The position numbers were made by a program, and so were the translations under genes. Below are positions 10,571-15,766 of a stretch of 15,766 bases of DNA, one piece after another; position 1 is the first letter of the stretch, and every line of letters begins with the position of its first letter. The DNA is from Funneliformis mosseae. Taxonomy: Eukaryota; Glomeromycota; Glomeromycetes; Glomerales; Glomeraceae. The stretch spans positions 1-15,766 of the forward strand of contig CAJVPP010002224.1 of the NCBI GenBank assembly GCA_910592005.1. Reading direction: 5' to 3'. The notes under the pieces are model-generated. The model searched no databases. It worked only from the letters and a program-made list of their open reading frames with translations, and was not told the origin of the DNA.

Positions 10571-11175
10571 TAACACTGATTTAGTAAATTGAACAAATAA
10601 ACACGAAAAAATTACCTTTTTATATTTATTTATAAGTATCTGTGCCTTTTCTTTCTTAATTACGTGTTCACTTTGAATAATATGATTAAAGATACTTTAA
10701 ATACGAATGTATAAGTACTTGAAAAGGTTCCTCTTTATTTTCTTCTAAAAAATCTAAAATATTCCAATCGGTATGAGTTCGGTCAAAGTATCGGTTTATT
10801 TTATCTATTCTGTCCATACAGAAAATGAGAAAAGTGTATTCATGCACCCGTTATATATAAAACACGAATGATCAGCCGATCATTCAAAGATGATTATGTG
10901 TCACTCGCTTAACCCGCTTGATATCAGGTGATAAATGTGAAGAGTCTTTTATATTTAATACATGCGAGTGATAAAAAAAATAAATACAAGTGCAAGAGGT
11001 TTTCTAAAGCAAACAGACTAATCCGCTATACGGTACATGATGAAGTTTTTATGCTGTGCACTCTGCTTGTGCTAAGATAAAAAAAAATAATTTATTTTTG
11101 TATCACTTAGAAGGCAGAAACTTTGCCTGTATTCTAAGAATGACGTTAATTAAACGTAGAGTTACATGCTATTGA

Positions 11176-11268
11176 TTATAGGATATCAAAACTTTTGGAT
11201 GTTAGACAAACAAACTCCTTAATTTTTTGGATCCTTTTAGGAATAACGATTTCTGGTTTTTTGTCGTA
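11176..11268 (-). other. Displaced C-terminal coding segment of the coiled-coil/nuclease-like gene
   Basis: In the +1 frame relative to the 212-codon ORF, this segment encodes YDKKPEIVIPKRIQKIKEFV followed by CLTSKSFDIL and a TAA stop. Its composition (proline, valine and isoleucine mixed with basic helix) is far more protein-like than the lysine run read in the main frame, which supports a frameshifting deletion just upstream. Confidence 0.55.
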
Positions 11269-11840
11269 CCATTATCTTGACATATGCATCGTTTTTGCCG
11301 GTCACGGTTAACAATGTCTTCGAGTTTTTTAACATCTTTATACCAGCTAGTGTTATGAAACCGATGCTGAGCATCTTGCACCTCCAGCGTAATTCGGTAT
11401 TTTCGAAAGAAGGCATCAAGCTCTAATCCGTTCAAGAAAGAAGGGCGATATTCGATCATAGGTTCCTCATTAAGAATTTCCTTAGCTATCTGAATGCATC
11501 TAGTCTGAAATTTGCGATTTTTCTTAGATTCTATTTTCTTTGTATATTCTTCTATAAGTGACTTTAATAGCTCAGTATTCTCAACTTCAAGCTCAGTATT
11601 CTTAGCCTTAAGTCTGACATACTTGGCATACTTAACCTCAAGTTTGGCATTCTCAGCTTCAAGCTTGGAAATCTTAACCTTAAGTCTAACATACTCAATG
11701 TTCTCAGCCTCAAGCTTAGCAATCTTAGCCTTAAGTCTAATATACTTGATGTCAAGCTCAGCATTCTTAGCTTCAAGCTCAGCTTTTTTAATCAAAAGCT
11801 TAACACTTTTTTGTTCTGATGAATTAATCTCAGGTTGCAT
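11202..11840 (-). pseudogene. Coiled-coil protein with PD-(D/E)XK/Vsr-like domain; 3' end frameshifted, probable decaying gene
   Basis: ATG at 11838-11840, 212 codons open. Residues 12-108 are a long charged coiled coil built of imperfect repeats around KLEAENAKLEVKYAKYVRLK. Residues 130-190 look like a small endonuclease-type fold: GLELDAFF (E140, D142), ITLEVQDAQH (E153, Q155, H159) and NRDRQKRC (R179, D180, K183). This E-D/E-x-Q...H/R-D-x-x-K pattern is typical of Vsr-like and related PD-(D/E)XK nucleases. After CQDNG (residue 190) the frame turns into a lysine-rich run (TTKNQKSLFLK). The +1 frame from about 11268 instead gives YDKKPEIVIPKRIQKIKEFV and runs to a stop at 11176-11178, which looks like the true C-terminus. 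A small deletion, probably removing the strand between DNG and YD, seems to have broken it. I associate coiled-coil/nuclease-like proteins of this type with Rhizophagus (memory). Activity is unknown. Confidence 0.6.
11560..11800. repeat. Imperfect short tandem repeats encoding the coiled coil
   Basis: Plus-strand units of the type CTCAGC(A/C)TTCAAGCT(C/T)(A/G)GC recur every 15-45 bases across this stretch, for example around 11590, 11655, 11703 and 11757. They correspond to heptad-like KLEAEN/ELE units on the minus strand and probably grew by local duplication. Confidence 0.6.
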
Positions 11841-11957
11841 AATATTTTGTTTATATAAGACAAGAATTATTCAATGTTGTGTGGCAAATGTAAAGACTTG
11901 CTTTATTAACACAAAATAAATAAATACAAAAGTTCAGGATATAGTCCACAATACATA

Positions 11958-12156
11958 TTATTTTTTGATAATTTTTTTGATCCTAACCCTTTTGCTAGCT
12001 GGAGAACTATCTACACTAACACGATCCTTTAATAATCTAACAATTATAATACTCTTTTTACGTTACTTCAGGGTAATTTAGGATTATCTTTAAGTACAGA
12101 CTTTGTGAGATTAATTTGGTATTCACTTCTACTTGTAGAGTATATACTCTCAGAAG
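11958..12156 (-). pseudogene. Decayed C-terminal gene fragment, cut off by the MITE
   Basis: Minus-strand translation gives TSESIYSTSRSEYQINLTKS and SVLKDNPKLP, then a TGA. After a one-base shift in an A-run (about 12063-12069) it continues SIIIVRLLKDRVSVDSSPAS and KRVRIKKIIKK to a TAA at 11958-11960. Both halves are Ser/Lys-rich and look like a real protein tail. They need one stop change (TGA, consistent with CGA to TGA) and one indel to join. The fragment abuts the TA duplication of the MITE at 12157-12158. I do not recognise the family. Confidence 0.4.
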
Positions 12157-12158
12157 TA

Positions 12159-12328
12159 CAGTCAACTCTTGACAAAATGAACTCTATGTTTTAAACTTCA
12201 ACTTCGCTATAAGATTATAGTAAAATTTTAAGAGATTTAATTAGTCAATTCAATTTAACAAGAGTATTTTTATTATATTTGTTCAAAAATTCATTATATC
12301 AAAAGTTCACTATATCAAGAGTTGACTG
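12159..12328. mobile_element. 170-bp MITE, Tc1/mariner-pogo type, with TA target duplication
   Basis: The ends are perfect 14-bp inverted repeats: CAGTCAACTCTTGA (12159-12172) and TCAAGAGTTGACTG (12315-12328). The similarity extends imperfectly to nearly 30 bp (CAAAATGAACT against TATAGTGAACT). TA dinucleotides flank it at 12157-12158 and 12329-12330, as expected for Tc1/mariner-superfamily insertions. It has no coding capacity, so it must have been mobilised in trans. The perfect terminal repeats suggest a fairly recent insertion. Confidence 0.85.
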
Positions 12329-12407
12329 TATATATGATAAAATGCTACTCAATACCTGTGATCATAATATTATAGATATAGTTAAAATAGTCATTTCTAA
12401 ATGCTTG

Positions 12408-12415
12408 ATCTGCAG
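12408..12415. repeat. 8-bp target site duplication, left copy (hAT)
   Basis: ATCTGCAG directly abuts the left end of the hAT element and is identical to the copy at 14692-14699. An 8-bp duplication is diagnostic of hAT insertions. Confidence 0.85.
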
Positions 12416-12591
12416 TAGGGTATCCAGAATTTCATGGTGTAATGACCTAAAAAATATGGTGTGATTTAATTAAAAGATATGATTTGATGCAATCTTAATG
12501 CTGAACAAAATTAATATAATTTCAACCAAAATTAATATTCATTATGCTACACAAACAAATTATATTTATTTTATTTATTGAAACAATACAT

Positions 12592-14410
12592 TTAAACTGT
12601 AATTAACAAATTATAATTAATGTTACTACCCAAATTAAAGTAAAAAAAATTAAGCATCTGAATGTTTTCTTCTTTAAGTGCAATTCTTCTATCTAATAAA
12701 ATATTTTTATAACTAGAAAAACTACATTTAACATTCACTCTAGATACTAGTAACCAAATATATACTAAAGCTAATGCACTAAGTTCTGGTAATAAATGTA
12801 TTTTATTTCACCAATATATATCTAGATCTACTAATTCCTCAGTTGTTTTATTAAGTTCGTAATAAATAGCCCATTCTTATATTAAAGTGTTAGTAGGAGA
12901 ATCAAATTCTTTAATAATCCTATAATCTACCATATTATAATTAACTATATTAGATTGAATAAATCTTGGATCAAAAAATTATATTGCTTTGAATAATGAT
13001 AAAGCTAGATAATGAGGTATGTGTTTTTCGTACTTTTCATAAGCTGATGCAAAAGCTTTAGAAAATAATGAAATAAATAGATCATTATCATAATTTGTTC
13101 TTTTCAAAATTCATTCTATTTCATTTGAAATTAAAGGATTTCTTTTTCCTGACGAAAGAAAAGCTTGAAGATTTATTATTCATGAATAAACAAATGAAAC
13201 TATTGCTTTATTTCATATTTTAAAGAATTCTAAATTATTAACTAACCTAAATAAAATTTAATTAACAATTAGTATTATTTAATAAATTTATATATTTAAT
13301 AAATTATAATAATTAAATTTTTTCTTACTGGATGCAATTATATGTAATAAAATATATAAAAATTCTAACACATAAAACATTATTTTAGTTTTGACAAAAA
13401 AAATGAAGATCCTGAATAACTTTTGAATCATGATTGATAGAATATTAAATGTAATTAAATGAGAATATAAAGGTTTAATCTAATACAAAAATAAAAACTA
13501 CGAATTCTACTGTGTTTTTATTGGTAATGGTGTTAAAGTAAGATCTTTAATATTATTTCACAATAAATGCTCTTTTCAACAAATTTTTCTTTTTGAGTTA
13601 TAAACAAATATTGCTTTAAATTTTTGACTAATTTATCAACTAATTCAAATTTTTAAAAATCAATCCATATTTCTCCAATTAAATTAATAATGTGTGCTAA
13701 ATAGCAATTATGCTTCATTTTTAATAAAAAAGGAGACAAGCGTGAATAAGTTAATTTCATATACAAAGCATTATCAGATATAAAAAAATAATATTTCCGT
13801 AAGGAATATTATAAAAATAAAGTGTATTCATAACAAATTAGAAAATAGATAAAGCATTTATATTAGATAATAATTCAGTCCTAGCTAATTTAGTTTGATT
13901 ACTAAAACTAAATAGAATATTAACAGCATGTCGATCATACTGATCTGTTATTTCATTAACTATTATACAAATAATTTTATCAGCAATATTATTTTTTAAT
14001 TTTTGAAGTTCTATTTCATATGATATTAGAAGATATTTTTTATGGAGTTAATTTATACCAGTAATTAATTCTCCTAAAAATTATCATTAATTTATTAAAT
14101 TAATTAAATATCATAAATCAAATAAAAATGGAAATTCATGTTATATACCATTTTTATAATATTTCAATAAAAATGGTTTAAGTTTTTTGATTTTTCTAAA
14201 AGAATATCTATAAAAGTAAAAGCTTCAACAACTTCAACGTTTATTATTTTTCTTTCATTCAAAGTATTTTCAACTAATGAAATTATAGTTTTTGAATTAA
14301 ATGATTAGAATTATTTGTTTATTATTTTTATGTTTGAAAGTTTGAAGATGTTTATTTACAACAGATTTTACTTTATAATCAACTTTTACATTGCAAAACT
14401 GGCACCATAA
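12592..14410 (-). pseudogene. hAT transposase pseudogene (BED-type finger to C-terminal dimerisation domain)
   Basis: Translated from 14410 downwards, the minus strand shows the parts of a hAT transposase in order. A BED-like zinc finger comes first (LWCQFCNVK, then NKHLQTFKH; about 14410-14330). SLVENTLNER and VEAFTFIDILLEKSK follow. The catalytic-region parts are KIICIIVNEITDQYDRHAV, then FISDNALYMKL and MKHNCYLAHIINLIGEIW. TYNCIQ, LVNNLEFFKI and INLQAFLSSGKRNPLIS follow. The C-terminal dimerisation region is LPELSALALVYIWLLVS, then CSFSSYKNILLDRR and ALKEENIQMLNFFYFN. The frame ends at a TAA at 12592-12594. A GT-AG intron (13247-13328) fits between TYNCIQ and LVNNL. In-frame stops include 12808-12810, 12877-12879, 12979-12981, 13111-13113, 13180-13182 and 13213-13215, and frameshifts occur near 14297 and 14188. 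It is non-functional. Confidence 0.88.
13247..13328 (-). other. Probable spliceosomal intron inside the hAT transposase pseudogene
   Basis: On the minus strand the coding text TYNCI-CA stops at donor GTAAGAAA (13328-13321) and resumes with G-LVNNLEFFKI after acceptor TTTTATTTAG (ends 13247). Removing the 82 bases restores the frame between two hAT-like segments. Inside, the DNA is A/T only with stops. Confidence 0.6.
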
Positions 14411-14691
14411 TATGTTTCTTTAAAAATATAATTTTTTTGATACAAAAAACTTTGAGATAAATGTATATGAGTGCTAACTATTTTTATAAAAAAAGAATAA
14501 AGAAATAATCATTATTTAAAAAAAATAGAAAAAATAGTAATTTTTAAATGATATAATCAACTAATAAAATTTGATTTACTGCAGATAGTATGAAAAATGT
14601 GAAATTTTACCAAAAAATGCAATCATACCAAAAGTGTGAAAAAATAGTAAAAAGTGCAAAAAAATGTGACTATACCATTCTGAACATCATA

Positions 14692-14699
14692 ATCTGCAG
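14692..14699. repeat. 8-bp target site duplication, right copy (hAT)
   Basis: ATCTGCAG, identical to 12408-12415, directly follows the right terminus of the hAT element. Confidence 0.85.
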
Positions 14700-15280
14700 T
14701 TCATTTTTTCTTGTTAGTTTAGAACATACTTTTAAGTTACATCAGATTCTAAAAAATAAATCATCATTAATGTCTCTAATATATTAAAAAGTGAAAATGT
14801 GGATACTAGATTAATTTACGCATATCTAATCTTTATATTGCATGATTTTTCTTTGATAATATAGAGAAGATCTTTCAGGCTTTTGATTGCGTAGTTTACT
14901 TAGCCTATTGTATTCTCACTAGAAACGTCCTTTTAAAACACTATAAATATATCTTGAAAGATATGCTTTTTAGCTATAACAATGAATGCATAAAGAATCA
15001 ATGAAATAAATTTATAATGCATCGTCTCATTAACGTCAGTTATAGTTTTTACATTTAAAAGTTTTAAGATTATATCTTCTATACAATAATTAAGAAAGCA
15101 GCAGGAAAAGCGTGCAGACCAAATTATTTCACCTGAGAAGTCAAAAAAGATAGTTATCAAAATAAGTATTTTAGACCCTTCTTACTACTAAAATGATTAC
15201 TTATTGATTTTGCTATTCTAAAGCTCTCAAAATATAATACTATTATATCATTAAATTTATATTCTTAGAATATACTTCAG

Positions 15281-15536
15281 TCTCTCTTACTTATTAAAAT
15301 TATTAATTTGTTTTCTTATTTTTGTACGCCTTTCCAATTATAATCCTGTTATAATAAAAATTTACATTTAGTAGAAAATAAGTGCAAACTAAAGTAAATT
15401 GTTCATGAATCTCAAGAAGATAGGTGCATAAATAATGTACCTAATATTTCTCACTCATTAAAATTGCTAATTTATTTTCTTACTTATATATGACTTTCTA
15501 ATCATAATTCTATAATAATAAAAATTTACACCTAGA
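15281..15536. repeat. Two imperfect direct repeats of about 85-90 bp
   Basis: Copy A is about 15281-15371 and copy B about 15446-15536. Both run through ATTAAAATT..TAATTT.TTTTCTTA, a TTTC.AAT.ATAAT block, then AATAAAAATTTACA and end near TAG. They differ by scattered substitutions and small indels, and the starts are about 165 bp apart. They may be old tandem copies or parts of one AT-rich repeat family. Confidence 0.6.
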
Positions 15537-15548
15537 AATATAATTTTT

Positions 15549-15680
15549 AGATATAAAAAATGGCTATCATGATATAAAAAAAATCAGGTAGTATAATATA
15601 AAAAAAAAATCAGCTATTAAGATGTAAAAAATAATTAGATAGCATAATGTAAAAATTTGGCTAACATAATGTAAAAAAAA
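15549..15680. repeat. AT-rich minisatellite, about 5-6 units of 22-28 bp
   Basis: Units contain GATATAAAAAA or ATGTAAAAAA followed by a GCTA(T/A)CAT or AGTATAAT-like segment, for example at about 15549, 15571, 15596, 15621, 15648 and 15670. The recurring core is (A)TA(A)T(G/A)TAAAAA-n-GCTAn. Unit length varies slightly with the A-runs. Confidence 0.6.
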
Positions 15681-15766
15681 AGGGTCAAAAGCACTTTATA
15701 TAATATGATATAAAAAATAAATATAAATATTTTCAAAGATATACTCATGTAAAGTATCTCATATAG

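Larger units (their letters stand above)
9987..11201. other. Mostly non-coding stretch downstream of the RNase P/MRP-like gene
   Basis: Begins with an AATAAA at 10013-10018 that suits the upstream gene. 10070-10570 contains a possible broken minus-strand gene listed separately. 10600-11175 has no protein-like frame, but has a TATATAAA box-like sequence at 10854-10861 and several inverted repeats: GAATGATC-AGCC-GATCATTC at 10866-10885, and TCACTCGC (10901-10908) with GCGAGTGA (10964-10971). It is less AT-rich than the flanks of the window. An unrecognised structured RNA is possible but not shown. Confidence 0.45.
12416..14691. mobile_element. Decayed hAT DNA transposon, 2,276 bp
   Basis: It is bounded by identical 8-bp duplications ATCTGCAG. 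The ends are imperfect inverted repeats: left TAGGGTATCCAGAAT (12416-12430); right, read inward, TATGATGTTCAGAAT (14691-14677). They agree at 11 of 15 positions and all but one difference is a transition. Inside the right end (about 14590-14670) short motifs of the type AAAATGTGA/AAAAGTGCA are repeated, like the subterminal repeats that hAT transposases bind. The interior carries a minus-strand transposase pseudogene. The left end contains GGTGTAATGA/GGTGTGATTT repeats. The element is immobile on its own because the transposase is broken. Confidence 0.88.
14700..15766. other. AT-rich DNA with repeats and short unrecognised open frames
   Basis: No recognisable gene. A minus-strand frame at 14933-15160 is open for about 75 codons from a TTG (no ATG start), rich in Ile/Phe/Leu; it could be a fragment of a decayed gene but matches nothing I know. 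Just beside the hAT, minus-strand text around 14785-14700 (YIRDINDDLFFRI, a TGA, then CNLKVCSKLTRKNELQ) also looks like decayed coding sequence. From 15281 on the DNA consists largely of repeats listed separately. Confidence 0.4.

Noticed and set aside
11512..11919. Plus-strand ORF of 135 codons rich in Ser/Leu/Ala
   Set aside because: It is the antisense shadow of the minus-strand coiled coil; repeated Lys/Glu/Leu codons always give Ser/Phe/Leu-rich complements.
12279..12464. Plus-strand ORF of 61 codons
   Set aside because: It spans the MITE end, the target duplication and the hAT left end, so it is a chance open frame across junctions.
12592..13260. TGA at tryptophan-like positions, suggesting a TGA=Trp genetic code (mitochondrial or mollicute endobacterium DNA)
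   Set aside because: TGG is used for Trp in the same segment, TAA stops and frameshifts also occur, and the surrounding genes have spliceosomal introns and standard code. Decay of a nuclear transposon explains it better.
14590..14787. Plus-strand ORF of 65 codons
   Set aside because: It starts in the hAT subterminal repeats and crosses the right target duplication; there is no domain.
14933..15160. Minus-strand open frame of 75 codons as a real gene
   Set aside because: It has no ATG start, consists of unrecognised Ile/Phe-rich text and sits in decayed DNA. It is kept only as a note in the right-flank entry.

Overview
The window looks like nuclear DNA of a filamentous, early-diverging fungus. 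The best fit is an arbuscular mycorrhizal fungus of the Rhizophagus irregularis type. The reasons are very AT-rich intergenic DNA, short GT-AG introns of about 50-150 bp in housekeeping genes, decayed hAT DNA transposons, and a coiled-coil/nuclease-like gene of a kind I associate with that genome. The species assignment is inference; the eukaryotic, fungal nature is well supported.

Layout. 1-2533 is AT-rich non-coding DNA, with a 17-bp tandem duplication, a degenerate MITE-like relic (about 609-758), a fold-back (about 783-912) and one less AT-rich island (about 1630-1920) full of CRE/bZIP-like palindromes. 2534-9986 is a compact block of four housekeeping genes: an SR-protein kinase (minus, 7 exons, 685 aa), eIF3 subunit g (plus, 8 exons, 278 aa), a PER1/PGAP3 GPI-anchor remodelling protein (minus, single exon, about 341 aa) and an RNase P/MRP-type zinc-binding subunit of the Rpr2/Snm1/C18orf21 kind (plus, 2 exons, 277 aa). 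The kinase and eIF3g are divergent over 250 bp. eIF3g and PER1 converge. PER1 and the RNase P/MRP gene diverge over 924 bp. All four act in basic RNA processing, translation or secretion; no operon logic applies.

9987-15766 is accessory DNA. It holds an unresolved or broken small gene (about 10070-10570, minus), a coiled-coil plus PD-(D/E)XK/Vsr-like protein gene with a frameshifted 3' end (11202-11840, minus), a decayed gene tail (11958-12156, minus), a 170-bp MITE with TA target duplication (12159-12328), a 2,276-bp decayed hAT element with 8-bp target duplication ATCTGCAG (12416-14691), and AT-rich repeats to the end.

The most notable points are: the eIF3g start codon appears to be split by an intron (AT|G), so that intron retention gives AUG-UAA; the hAT and MITE can be delimited to the base by their target duplications; and the nuclease-like gene carries a visible deletion/frameshift whose displaced C-terminus is still readable in the next frame. 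I saw no convincing previously unknown multi-gene system.
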